From contig NZ_JANIAA010000011.1 in the NCBI RefSeq assembly GCF_024505145.1, positions 1 through 64,000 of the forward strand: a stretch of DNA of 64,000 bases, in the 5' to 3' direction. Shown piece after piece: positions 17,500 through 26,899 of this stretch (position 1 is the first letter of the stretch; each line of letters begins with the position of its first letter). Below the pieces are notes generated by a model. The model did no database searches. It was not told where the DNA came from and saw only the letters and a list, made by a program, of their open reading frames with translations. This DNA comes from Streptomyces rugosispiralis. GTDB lineage: Bacteria > Actinomycetota > Actinomycetes > Streptomycetales > Streptomycetaceae. The translations under genes were made by a program, and so were the position numbers.

Positions 17500-17655
17500 A
17501 TGCCCGGTTCCGCGAAGGCGATGACGATGGCCACGGTGGGGGGTCTGGTGCTGGTGACGGCCTACACCGTGGCGCTGGGGAGCAACGGCTGGCTCTGGTT
17601 CAGCTGGGTGGTGCTCGGACTGCTGACCGTGGGGGTCGTGGTGGCCCGGGGCTGA
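17500..17655 (+). CDS. Small membrane protein (51 aa)
   Basis: A 51-residue frame starting ATG 17500, seven bases after GAGGAGG (GTGAGGAGGTCGGGG). It encodes MPGSAKAMTMATVGGLVLV, then YTVALGSNGWLWFSWVVLGLL and a short VGVVVARG end, giving two hydrophobic segments separated by an SNGW turn: a likely two-pass inner-membrane hairpin with almost no soluble part. Strong ribosome site and high GC3 support it. No family function is known to me. It sits between the CtaG-like gene and the convergent conservon. Confidence 0.75.
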   Translation: MPGSAKAMTMATVGGLVLVTAYTVALGSNGWLWFSWVVLGLLTVGVVVARG

Positions 17656-17691
17656 GACACGGGGCCGTCACCGGCCTTACGGAGCGGATCC

Positions 17692-19188
17692 CTACCGGGC
17701 CGAGGATCCCTTCGGAGCGGGGCCCGAGGGTCTGCCCAGCAGCCACCGCCATAACGCCGCCCACCACGGGACGCGTCCGGGGGCCGCCGCCTCGGACCCC
17801 TCGGTGCCGGACCGTGCCGGGGCCGTCGTCTCCTCCGGCGTCGAGGGCACCCGCTGCCGAGGGGCGAGGAGGGCCTCGACGGGGAGGTCCATGATGTCCG
17901 GCTCGGGGCGCCGGGGCATGAACTCCACCGGCAGCTCGACCAGATGGCGGGAGATCCAGGACGAGAGCCAGGTCAGCTCGGACTCGTCCACGGCCAGCCG
18001 CAGATCGGGCAGGCGCAGCAGCAGGGTGTCGATGGCGGTGTCCGTGATGGCGCGGCCGATGTCCTGCCCCGGGCATTCATGGGGGCCGCCGCTGAAGGCG
18101 AGATGGGAACGGTTGCCGTACATGGGCGCGCCGATGTCGGGGCGGATGGCCGGGTCGACGTTCCCGGCGGCCAGCCCCAGCAGCAGCATGTCCCCGGCCT
18201 TGATCCGCTGACCGCCCAGCTCGGTGTCGCCGGTGGCCCAGCGGCCGGGGACGACCGTGAGCGGGGGCTCGTTCCACAGCACGTGCTCGATGGCGTCCGG
18301 CAGCGTCATATGGCCGCCGGCCAGGGACGCGCGGAAGCGCGGGTCGGTGAGGACCATGCGCAGCGTGTTGGCCATCAGATTGGTGGTGGTCTCGTTGCCG
18401 GTGAGCAGCACCAGCCGCAGATGCTGGATCACCTCCTCCTCGGTGAGGCCGGAGGGGTGGGCCAGCAGCCAGGACGCCAGGTCCTCGCCGGGTTCGGCGC
18501 GCCTGCGGTCCACCAGGCCCTTGAGGGCGTCGGTGACGTACGCGTCGCTGCGCAGCGCCGTCTCGGTGCCCTTCATCAGGTCCCGGGTGGCCTCGACCAG
18601 CCGGGGGCCGTACTCGTCGGGCATGCCCAGCAGTTGGGTGAGGACGAGCATGGGCAGTTGCTGGGCGAAGGCGGTGACCATTTCGGCGCCCCCGTCGGCG
18701 CAGATGTCGTTCACCAACTGGTGGGTGAAGCGGGTGACATGGCGGCGGATCCCGCGGCGGTCGAAGCGCCCCATGGACTCGGTGAGCGCGGCCCGCAGCC
18801 GTTCGTGCTCGTCGCCGTCGGCGAAGGTGCACATGGGCTGCCAGCCGACCACCGGCAGCAGGGGCGAGTCGGCGCCGATCTTCCCGTCCTTCCAGGCGTG
18901 CCAGTGGCGGGAGTCGCGGGAGAAGCGGGAGGGGGTGCGGGAGACCTCCAGGTTCTCGCGGTAGCCGAGCAGCAGCCAGGCCGGTATGCCACCGTCCAGC
19001 ACGATCGGGGCCACCGGGCCGTGCTCGGCGCGCAGCCGCTCGTACAGCCCCATCGGGTCCTTCTGGTTCTCGGGCCCGAGGAGGTCCACCAGAGCGCCGC
19101 CTCCGTCGGAGAGCGCGGTGTGGACGGGGCACCGGGTGGGCGGCAGATCGGCGGACCCGGTGCCGGGGGCGTCGGAATGAGGAGTCAC
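17692..19188 (-). CDS. cvnE: Conservon cytochrome P450, CYP157-like, lacking ExxR
   Basis: A 498-residue P450. The heme loop is FSGGPHECPGQDIGRA (Cys thiolate ligand) and the I-helix is LLTGNETTTNLMANT with the oxygen-activating Thr. The K-helix that should contain Glu-x-x-Arg reads EHVLWNEPP, so the Arg is replaced. Loss of this otherwise invariant motif is documented for Streptomyces CYP157 enzymes (CYP157C1 has EQSLW). The last 90 residues are a Pro/Ala-rich extension ending WWAALWRWLLGRPSG. The GTG start overlaps the cvnD stop (GTGA), making it the last gene of the conservon. Substrate unknown. Confidence 0.9.
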   Translation of the reverse strand: MTPHSDAPGTGSADLPPTRCPVHTALSDGGGALVDLLGPENQKDPMGLYERLRAEHGPVAPIVLDGGIPAWLLLGYRENLEVSRTPSRFSRDSRHWHAWKDGKIGADSPLLPVVGWQPMCTFADGDEHERLRAALTESMGRFDRRGIRRHVTRFTHQLVNDICADGGAEMVTAFAQQLPMLVLTQLLGMPDEYGPRLVEATRDLMKGTETALRSDAYVTDALKGLVDRRRAEPGEDLASWLLAHPSGLTEEEVIQHLRLVLLTGNETTTNLMANTLRMVLTDPRFRASLAGGHMTLPDAIEHVLWNEPPLTVVPGRWATGDTELGGQRIKAGDMLLLGLAAGNVDPAIRPDIGAPMYGNRSHLAFSGGPHECPGQDIGRAITDTAIDTLLLRLPDLRLAVDESELTWLSSWISRHLVELPVEFMPRRPEPDIMDLPVEALLAPRQRVPSTPEETTAPARSGTEGSEAAAPGRVPWWAALWRWLLGRPSGPAPKGSSAR

Positions 19189-19808
19189 GGTGTCTCCGGG
19201 GTCACGGTGTGCAGGGATTGCAGATGGCGCACGAGGGCGAGGAGGGTGTCGCGGCTGGAGACCCGGTCGCGGGCATCGCAGTCGATCATCGGTACGGAGT
19301 CGGGCAGATCCATGGCCGCACGCAGGTCCGCCATGGGGTGGACGGGGGCCTCGGGGAACGCGTTGACGGCGACCACGAAGGGCACCCCGCGCTCCTCGAG
19401 CCGCCCGACCGCGTCGAAGCTGACCTCCAGACGGCGGGTGTCGATCAGGACCACGGCGCCCAGGGCGCCCTCGAAGAGGCCGTTCCACAGGAACCAGAAC
19501 CGCTCCTGGCCGGGGGTGCCGAACAGATAGAGCACCAGCCGTTCGTTGAGGCTGATCCGGCCGAAGTCCATCGCGACGGTGGTCTCGGTCTTGCGCTCGA
19601 TCCCCGCGAGGTCGTCGACGCCGACCCCGGCCTGGGTCATGGTCTCCTCGGTGGTCAGCGGGCGGATCTCGCTCACCGAGCCGACCATGGTGGTCTTGCC
19701 GACGCCGAAGCCGCCGACGATCACCACCTTGACGGCGGCGGCCGCGGAGGCCGGGAGGGTGTCCTCGCTGCGCGGTCCGGCGATTCCCTCAGAGGTTCTG
19801 TAGTCCAT
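19185..19808 (-). CDS. cvnD: Conservon GTPase CvnD
   Basis: A 207-residue small GTP-binding protein. The P-loop is GGFGVGKTT, G3 is GTPGQERFWFLW, and the G4 position reads VNAFPEAP instead of NKxD, as is usual for CvnD/MglA-like actinobacterial GTPases. It is proposed to pass the CvnA/B/C signal in a membrane-associated complex that resembles eukaryotic G-protein modules. The start at 19808 overlaps cvnC by 20 bases. Confidence 0.92.
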   Translation of the reverse strand: MDYRTSEGIAGPRSEDTLPASAAAAVKVVIVGGFGVGKTTMVGSVSEIRPLTTEETMTQAGVGVDDLAGIERKTETTVAMDFGRISLNERLVLYLFGTPGQERFWFLWNGLFEGALGAVVLIDTRRLEVSFDAVGRLEERGVPFVVAVNAFPEAPVHPMADLRAAMDLPDSVPMIDCDARDRVSSRDTLLALVRHLQSLHTVTPETP

Positions 19809-20151
19809 GCATCACCGCCTGCAGCAGTTCGGGGTCGGGCAGCACGGCGGCCGGGACCGGCGCCCTGACCTCCACCCGGTCGTCCCGCAGCAGCCCCGCG
19901 AGGAGCACGGTGACGGTGGAGACGGGCAGGACCAGATACGCGGAGATCTCGGCCACCGAGAGCGGGAACTGGCACATCCTCAGCACGGCCGCGGCCTCGG
20001 GGGCCATCCCCGGCTCCGGTTCGGCGCGGGCCACGATCAGGCTGACGAGCTCGACGGGCCGGTGCCGGGGCTCCTGCGGCGCGCGGCCGCGGCTCACGGT
20101 GTAGAGCCGCTCCGGGCCGCCCTCGTCCCACGGCTTGCCGGGCTCGCTCAT
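19789..20151 (-). CDS. cvnC: Conservon DUF742 protein CvnC
   Basis: A 120-residue DUF742 protein with a winged-helix-like core (MCQFPLSVAEISAYLVLPVSTVTVLLAGLL). Conservon CvnC binds CvnB and CvnD as part of the signalling complex. The ATG at 20149-20151 overlaps the TGA of cvnB (ATGA). A second ATG lies five bases upstream in a different frame. An acidic-to-basic linker (GRAPQEPRHRPVELVSLIVAR) precedes the core. Confidence 0.92.
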   Translation of the reverse strand: MSEPGKPWDEGGPERLYTVSRGRAPQEPRHRPVELVSLIVARAEPEPGMAPEAAAVLRMCQFPLSVAEISAYLVLPVSTVTVLLAGLLRDDRVEVRAPVPAAVLPDPELLQAVMHGLQNL

Positions 20152-20567
20152 GTCATGCGTCCGTCGACCCGCGGCGGGCTGCTGAGGTGCTCCCCGAGCC
20201 GGGCGACGAGGTCTCTCATGCACTGGCCCATCAGCCCGGCGTCCACGCTGTCCTCGGCGAGCACCGCCAGATACGAGCTGGTGCCGGCCGCCATCAGATA
20301 GAAGAACCCGCCGTCGACCTCGATGACGACCAGCCGCATCCGCCCGTCCCCCTCGGGGAACTCGGCGGCGATCGCGCCGGAGAGGCTCTGCAGCCCGGCG
20401 CAGGCGGCGGCCAGGCGGTCGGCGGTGTCCTTGTCGGCGCCGACCTGGGCCATGCACAGGCCGTCCGAGGACAGCAGGACCACGTGCCGGGTCTCCGGAA
20501 CGCTGGACGCCAGGTCCCGGAGCATCCAGTCCATGTTGAACCGCGGTTGCGTCACTTGCCTACTCAT
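20148..20567 (-). CDS. cvnB: Conservon roadblock/LC7 protein CvnB
   Basis: A 139-residue roadblock/LC7 fold protein (ASSVPETRHVVLLSSDGLC; RLAAACAGLQSLSGAIAAEF; GFFYLMAAGTSSYLAVLAE). Such proteins act as regulators or scaffolds for MglA/CvnD-type GTPases. The ATG overlaps the 3' end of cvnA by 8 bases and its stop overlaps cvnC. Length is normal for the family. Confidence 0.92.
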   Translation of the reverse strand: MSRQVTQPRFNMDWMLRDLASSVPETRHVVLLSSDGLCMAQVGADKDTADRLAAACAGLQSLSGAIAAEFPEGDGRMRLVVIEVDGGFFYLMAAGTSSYLAVLAEDSVDAGLMGQCMRDLVARLGEHLSSPPRVDGRMT

Positions 20568-22128
20568 CCTTGTCCGACGTGTTCGGGGTGCTCGAGCTGT
20601 CCGGGGTGCTGGGGGACTTACGGGGGTCCGGCGCGTCCGTGGCGGCGTCCGCCGCCGGGATCGGCTCGCCGTTGAGCCCCTTGGTGAAGGCGTCCAGCCA
20701 GATCCCCGGCTGTACCGGCTGCCGGGCCGGATCGCGGGGCGTGGCGGACGCCGCCGGGGGTGCGGAGTCGACGCGGAACGGGGCCGGGGCGGTCATGGGC
20801 ATCCGGCGGCGGCGCTGCGGGAGTCCGGCGCCGTTCTGCCGGAAGCCGGGGCCGGGGCGGCCCTGCGCCACCGGGCCGGGGCGAGTGGGCGACGGCAGCG
20901 GTGTGGCCCGCTTGATGGGCTTGGGCGGCGGCAGTTTGGCCGCGCGGGCGATGGCGCCGCCGGGCGCGGGGGTGGGGCAGATGATGTCCTGCGGTACGAC
21001 CAGCACCGCGCGCACCCCGCCGTACGCCGAGGGCCGCAGCGAGATCTGGAACCGGTACCTCACGGCGAGCCTGCCGACCACGGCCAGGCCGAGCCGCGGT
21101 GTCTCCCCGAGGTCGTTGAGGTCGAATCCGGTGGCCGCCTGGAGCAGCACCGCGTCGGTGCGTCTGCGCGCCTCCTCCGACAGGCCCACCCCGGCGTCCT
21201 CGATCTCGATCGCGACCCCGGACTGGACCTCGATCGCGGTCAGGTGCACCCGGGTCTTGGGCGGCGAGTAGCGGGTGGCGTTGTCCAGCAGTTCGGCGAG
21301 GGCGTGGATCAGCGGCTCCACCGAGGGGCCGACGATGGCGACGTCCGCCACCGAGTGCAGATCCACCCGCTCGTACTCGAGGATGCGGGACATGGCGCCG
21401 CGGCAGACGTTGAACAGCGGCACCTCCTTCTGCCACTGACGCCCCGGGCGCGAGCCGCCCAGGACCGCGATGGAGTCCGCCAGCCGGCCGATGAGCGCGT
21501 TGCCGTGGTCCAGGTGGAGCAGATCCTCGAAGACGTCCGGGTCGGCGCCGTGCTTGTCCTCCATCTCCCGCATGTCCTGGGCCTGTTGGTGGACGATGGC
21601 CTGCACCCGGCGGGCGATGTTGACGAACGCCCGCTGGGCCGCGTCTCTCAGGTCCTCCTCGGTCCGCACGGTGTCCAGCACCCACCGCAGCAGTTGCTCG
21701 TGGGCGGCGTCGAAGTCCGGGTCGAGGTTGGGCGCGTAGTCGACGTCCTTCATCGCCTCGTGCACCATGGCGCCGCGCCGCAGCCGGGCCACCGTCGCGG
21801 GGAGCACCTCCCGGGTCAGCCGCCGGATCTCCGCCTCCTGGTCCGCCAGGCGCTGCCGGAACCCGGCCTCCTGGGCGGCGAGCCGGGTGCGCAGCGTGGT
21901 GATCAGCCGGCCGCGGCGCATCGCCTCGGCCGCCGCGAGGGCCACCGCGAGCGTCGCCGCCACTCCGCACCAGGCGACCATGGCCCGCGCCCCGGACGGG
22001 ACCACGGCGACGGCCAGCCCCGCGCAGAACGCCATCGCGGCGGGAGGGATGACCCATACGAGCGTGGAGGCGGGCCGTCGGCCTCCGGGTGAGGTGCCGC
22101 CTCCGGATGAGGTGCCGGCGAAAACCAT
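20560..22128 (-). CDS. cvnA: Conservon sensor histidine kinase CvnA
   Basis: A 522-residue membrane kinase, head of the conservon. Two N-terminal transmembrane segments (WVIPPAAMAFCAGLAVAVV; MVAWCGVAATLAVALAAAEA) with a very short external loop, a coiled stretch (RLAAQEAGFRQRLADQEAEI), a dimerisation helix with LLHLDHGNALIGRL, then HATPase_c: N-box LAELLDNATRYSPP, G1 IEDAGVGLS, G2 RLGLAVVGRLA. The C-terminal 130 residues are a disordered Pro-rich tail. Start ATG 22128 has AAGGA 6 bases upstream; the frame continues beyond it. No response regulator is adjacent; the output is presumably CvnB-E. Confidence 0.92.
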   Translation of the reverse strand: MVFAGTSSGGGTSPGGRRPASTLVWVIPPAAMAFCAGLAVAVVPSGARAMVAWCGVAATLAVALAAAEAMRRGRLITTLRTRLAAQEAGFRQRLADQEAEIRRLTREVLPATVARLRRGAMVHEAMKDVDYAPNLDPDFDAAHEQLLRWVLDTVRTEEDLRDAAQRAFVNIARRVQAIVHQQAQDMREMEDKHGADPDVFEDLLHLDHGNALIGRLADSIAVLGGSRPGRQWQKEVPLFNVCRGAMSRILEYERVDLHSVADVAIVGPSVEPLIHALAELLDNATRYSPPKTRVHLTAIEVQSGVAIEIEDAGVGLSEEARRRTDAVLLQAATGFDLNDLGETPRLGLAVVGRLAVRYRFQISLRPSAYGGVRAVLVVPQDIICPTPAPGGAIARAAKLPPPKPIKRATPLPSPTRPGPVAQGRPGPGFRQNGAGLPQRRRRMPMTAPAPFRVDSAPPAASATPRDPARQPVQPGIWLDAFTKGLNGEPIPAADAATDAPDPRKSPSTPDSSSTPNTSDKDE

Positions 22129-22392
22129 GGGCATCCTTAAAAACAGCGAAGAGAAAATGAGTGCGAAATGCGGGCGATGAACCAGCCCGTCATGGGCCCT
22201 GGAGCATAGCGGTTTCACCGTCGCATGAATCGAAGATGCTTTTTTCTTCGGAATGCATCACGGTGAATTCAAAGAGCGCGAAAAAGCGATCATCCACACT
22301 CACTCTTTGACCGTGAATGATCGGCCCAGAGCGAATCTGCTCATGGCGAAGGAGTCTGGGCAGCGTGCTGCCCGGTCCCTTAGCGTCCCGGC
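22129..22392. promoter_or_regulatory. AT-rich divergent promoter region of the conservon
   Basis: A 264-base gap between cvnA and a divergent epimerase gene, with a low-GC island at 22200-22320. It contains GATGCTTTTTTCTTCGG with CGAAG/CTTCG arms (about 22230-22250) and CAAAGAGCG...CTCTTTG arms (about 22269-22310). These may be promoter or operator features; none can be assigned firmly. Confidence 0.4.
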
Positions 22393-23505
22393 ATGAGCAC
22401 TGGGAACGCATGTGTGATCGGGGCGACGGGGCAGATCGGCCGGGCGGCGGTGCGCGCTCTCGCCGAGGAGGGATGGCGGGTGCGGGCCGCCTCGCGCGGC
22501 GGGGGCCGCGACGAGAGCTGGCCCGGGTCGGTGGAGAGCGTGACCATGGACCGGGACGACGACGCCGCGGTGGCCGCGCTGATCGGCGACGGCTGCGATG
22601 TGGTGCTGGACTGCGTCGCCTACGGCCGGGCGCACGCACGGCAGTTGCTGGGGCTCGCGGACCGGATCGGATCGGCGGTGGTGATCTCCACCGGAGCGGT
22701 GTACGAGGACGACCGGGGCCGGGGCTTCGGGACCCAGGACCAGCCGGACGGCGCCCCGCGGTATCCGGTGCCGCTCCCCGAGTCCCAGCGGACCGTTCCG
22801 CCGGGCGACGGCTACGGCAGCCGGAAGGTGGCGCTGGAGCGGGAGCTGCTGGCCGCCGGTGACCGGCTGCCGACGACCGTGCTGCGCCCCGGGGCGATCC
22901 ACGGCCCGCACTGCCGCACCCCCCGTGAGCTGTACTTCGTCAAACGGGCGCTGGACGGGCGGCCGGTGCGGATCCTGGCACACGGCGGCCGCAGCCGGTT
23001 CCATCCGGTGCATGTCGACAACATCGCGGAGCTGGTGCGGCTGGCCGCCGGGCGGCCCGGTTCCCGGGTGCTCAACGCGGGCGATCCGCAGGCCCCGACG
23101 GTCGCCGACATCGCCGCCGCCGTGGACGCGGTGCTGGGGGTGCGCAGCGAGCTGGTGCTGGTCGACGGGGAGCCGCCGCATCCGCATGTCGGCAGCACGC
23201 CCTGGAGCCTGGCCCACCCCATCGTCTACGACATGTCCGCGGCCGAACGGGAGTTGGGCTACCGCCCGGTGACCGGCTATGCGGAATCGCTGCCGGCGAC
23301 CGTCGCCTGGCTGGCGGACCGGCTGGCGGCCGCCCCGGACTGGCGCACGGCCTTCCCCGACATGGCCGCCGCCTACGACCCGATGACCGATCTGTTCGAC
23401 TACCCGGCCGAGGACGGGTGGCTGCGGGACGTGCGGCGGACAACCGGAACCGGGCCCGTGCGGGGAACACACCGGCCCGGCCCAGCACCGCATACCGCCG
23501 ACTAG
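22393..23505 (+). CDS. NAD-dependent epimerase/dehydratase family protein
   Basis: A 370-residue extended SDR. The Rossmann motif is VIGATGQIGRAAV at the N-terminus, the SDR catalytic pair appears as YGSRK (about residue 138), and ISTGAVYED gives the preceding Ser/Thr. The central and C-terminal portions (RFHPVHVDNIAELVRLA; LNAGDPQAPTVADIA) are typical of sugar-nucleotide epimerases and reductases. Substrate cannot be told. Start ATG 22393. Downstream the octamer GCCGACTA occurs three times around its stop (about 23497-23520), shared with the convergent peptidase end. Confidence 0.8.
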   Translation: MSTGNACVIGATGQIGRAAVRALAEEGWRVRAASRGGGRDESWPGSVESVTMDRDDDAAVAALIGDGCDVVLDCVAYGRAHARQLLGLADRIGSAVVISTGAVYEDDRGRGFGTQDQPDGAPRYPVPLPESQRTVPPGDGYGSRKVALERELLAAGDRLPTTVLRPGAIHGPHCRTPRELYFVKRALDGRPVRILAHGGRSRFHPVHVDNIAELVRLAAGRPGSRVLNAGDPQAPTVADIAAAVDAVLGVRSELVLVDGEPPHPHVGSTPWSLAHPIVYDMSAAERELGYRPVTGYAESLPATVAWLADRLAAAPDWRTAFPDMAAAYDPMTDLFDYPAEDGWLRDVRRTTGTGPVRGTHRPGPAPHTAD

Positions 23506-23517
23506 CCGACTAGCCGA

Positions 23518-25161
23518 CTACTTGACGACGGCGGCTGCCTCCTTCGCGGCCTTGGCCGCCTTCGCGGACCCGCCCGACTTCGCGGGCACCGGCGTGGCGT
23601 GCGGCGCGCAGGTCACGTCCTTGGTGTCCACCGTGCCCTTGAGCAGGTAGGCGTCCACCCGGTCGTTGACGCACGGGTTCACCAGACCGGTGACCCCGTG
23701 CGAACCGGCGTCCTTCTCGGTCACCAGACGCGAGCCGTTCAGCCGCTTGTGCAGCTCCACCGCGCCCTCGTACGGGGTGGCGGCGTCACGGGTGCTCTGC
23801 ACGATCAGCGTCTTGGGCAGCCCCTTGGCGGCCCCCACCTCCAGCGGGGTCCGCTGCTTGGCACCCCAGGTGGCACACGGCAGGTTCATCCAGGCGTTGG
23901 ACCAGGTCAGGAAGGGGTAGTCGCGATGGAGCCGGGTGTTGTCCCGGTCCCACTTCGCCCAGCTGGTCGGCCACTTGGCGTCGGCGCACTCGACGGCCGT
24001 GTAGACGGCGTTGCCGTTCTCCGAGGCGATGTTGCCCGCGGTGTCGGACATGTCCGGGCCCGCGGCCTCGACCAGCGCCTTCTCATCGCCGCCGAGGTAG
24101 TCGCTCCACACCTGGGCGACCGTGGCCCACGACGAGTCGTAGTACGGAGCGCTCTGGAAGAACCCGAGCAGCTCGGCCGGGCCCACGACCCCGCCGATGG
24201 GGCTCTTCTTGGCGGCCGCGCGCAGGGTCTCCCACTGCTTCTGGACCTTCGCGGGGGTGTCGCCGATGTGGTAGGCGGCGTCGTTCTTGGCGACCCACGC
24301 CTTCCAGTCGTTCCAGCGCGTCTCGAAGGCCACGTCCTGGTCCAGGTTGGCCTGGTACCAGATCTTCTCCCGCGAGGGGTTCACCACGCTGTCCACGATC
24401 AGGCGGCGCACATGGGTCGGGAAGAGCGTCGCGTAGACCCCGCCGATGTACGTTCCGTACGACACGCCCAGGTAGTTGAGCTTCTTGTCGCCGAGCGCGG
24501 CCCGGATGACGTCGATGTCCCGGGCGGTGTTGGGCGTCGTCATCTGCGGCAGCATCCAGCCGCTGCGCTCCTTGCACCCTTCGGCGTACTCACGGGCCAG
24601 CTTGCGCTGGACGCGCTTGTCCGCCTCGCTGTCGGGCACCGGGTCCAGCTTCGGGGCCTTGGCGTACTCCTGCGGGTCGGCGCAGGAGATGGCCGCGGAG
24701 TGGCCCACCCCGCGCGGGTCGAAGCCGACGAAGTCGTACGCCTTCGACACCTTCGTCCACAGCGGGTTCTTGGTGGTGACCCGGGTCGGGAAGCGCAGCC
24801 CGGAGCCGCCGGGCCCGCCCGGGTTGTAGATCAGCGAGCCCTGCCGCTCGGAGGCGGAGCCGGTGTTGGCGATCCGGTCCACCGCGAGCTTGATGGTGCG
24901 GCCGTTCGGCTTGGCGTAGTCGAGCGGCACGGTGACATAGCCGCACTGGATGGGCTTGGCGAGCCCCCAGTCGGCCGGGCAGTCCGTCCAGTCGATGCCC
25001 TTCTTCGCGGCCTCGGCCGCGGCCACCGCCACGCCATGGGCCTCGGCGGCCCCGCCGGGCGTCCGCTCCGCCGCCCCGGCCGTGGGGGCGGCCAGCGCAC
25101 CGGTTATCAGCGCACCGGCGATCACACCACCGGTCACGCCGAAGAGTGCTGTGCGTCTCAC
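23518..25161 (-). CDS. tap: Secreted tripeptidyl aminopeptidase (Tap-like alpha/beta hydrolase)
   Basis: A 547-residue exported serine peptidase. The N-terminal signal peptide (VRRTALFGVTGGVIAGALI then AAPTAGAAE) is Sec-like; catalytic Ser is in LGVSYGTYIGG, Asp in STRDAATPYEGA and His in AGSHGVTGL; the oxyanion region is NPGGPGGSG. This is the Streptomyces tap/SCO1230-type enzyme that removes N-terminal tripeptides from secreted proteins. Start GTG 25159-25161, with CAGGGGGATGACTAC upstream; the open frame continues further without need. The C-terminus is Ala/Lys-rich. A 127-base spacer to the urease cluster follows. Confidence 0.88.
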   Translation of the reverse strand: MRRTALFGVTGGVIAGALITGALAAPTAGAAERTPGGAAEAHGVAVAAAEAAKKGIDWTDCPADWGLAKPIQCGYVTVPLDYAKPNGRTIKLAVDRIANTGSASERQGSLIYNPGGPGGSGLRFPTRVTTKNPLWTKVSKAYDFVGFDPRGVGHSAAISCADPQEYAKAPKLDPVPDSEADKRVQRKLAREYAEGCKERSGWMLPQMTTPNTARDIDVIRAALGDKKLNYLGVSYGTYIGGVYATLFPTHVRRLIVDSVVNPSREKIWYQANLDQDVAFETRWNDWKAWVAKNDAAYHIGDTPAKVQKQWETLRAAAKKSPIGGVVGPAELLGFFQSAPYYDSSWATVAQVWSDYLGGDEKALVEAAGPDMSDTAGNIASENGNAVYTAVECADAKWPTSWAKWDRDNTRLHRDYPFLTWSNAWMNLPCATWGAKQRTPLEVGAAKGLPKTLIVQSTRDAATPYEGAVELHKRLNGSRLVTEKDAGSHGVTGLVNPCVNDRVDAYLLKGTVDTKDVTCAPHATPVPAKSGGSAKAAKAAKEAAAVVK

Positions 25162-25288
25162 GTAGTCATCCCCCTGCTTTGTTGCGCCGCCAGGAGCGGC
25201 GATGATCACAGAGTTTCAGGGGGATTCTTCTGTCTGGCTTACCGCCGAGTACAGGGCAAACCGCCGATTCTTTATCAAGACGTGAACA

Positions 25289-26163
25289 TCAGCCCACGGA
25301 GGCTGCCGCCGCGTCGAGCGCCCGGCGGAGGTGGAGGGCGTCCGGGGCCACGGCGGTGGCGAGGGCGGCGGGGCCGGTCAGCGGGGTGAGGACGGCGGTC
25401 TCGGCGAGGTGGCGAGGGGTGCGGGCCTTGGCCTCGCAGGACGGATCGACCACGAGCAGCTGACCCACCGCCCGATGCCCGCCGAGGACCGCGCCGCCGT
25501 CCCAGCCGGGGGCGCCGGGGCCGTGGGCGAGTTCCTGGTCGAGGAGCGGGCGCCCGGCGCGGTGGACGGTGAGACGGCTGGTCAGCCGGCCCGGGGATTC
25601 GCCGGTACGGCCCAGGATCTGCTCCTCGCGGAGCACGAGGCGGGCGGTGGGCGCGAGTTCGACCCGGGTGGTCATCAGCAGTTCGCTGCCGCGGGCGGAG
25701 ATCAGGGGCTCGGGCAGCCAGTGCAGGGTCGCGCCGTCGGCGACGGTCAGCCGGATCTCGTAGTGCGCGGGCCCGGCCGCCCGTCCGGGCAGGGCGATGG
25801 TGGCCGCGGCCGAACCGATGCGCAGCCGGGCGCCCGGTCCGGCGGTCACCTCCAGCGCGATCCGGTCGCCGCCGAGGGGCGCGCTCATCGCCCCGACCAC
25901 GGTGACGCACGCCTCACCGGCCACGCCCCGGGTCCGCCGCAACGCGAGCGGCCCGTCCCCGGCGAGCACGGGCAAGGCGGTGCCGCCGCGCCCGTCCGCC
26001 TCGGCGACGAGACGGGCGGTGGCCCGTACGGCCGGGCTCGAGGTGCCCGACCCCTGCCGCGTGGCCGCGGCTTCCCGTTCCGGGGCGCGACCGGGCGTCC
26101 GCAACGCGCGATGTGGGTGTGGGGGCGCACCACTCGGCCCGGCCGGGGCGTCCGGGACCGGGG

Positions 26164-26167
<4 letters not shown>
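25289..26167 (-). CDS. ureD: Urease accessory protein UreD
   Basis: A 292-residue UreD/UreH-type chaperone, the last gene of the urease operon. The core begins near residue 47 ([16 protein letters not shown]) and includes [21 protein letters not shown] and [20 protein letters not shown], typical of the beta-sandwich. UreD with UreF and UreG loads nickel into the UreC active site. The first 45 residues are a Pro/Ala-rich extension. Its ATG overlaps the ureG stop by four bases. Confidence 0.88.
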
Positions 26168-26859
<692 letters not shown>

Positions 26860-26899
26860 GGACGGCTCCGAAATTCCAACAGGGGCGGCACGGGCCCGG

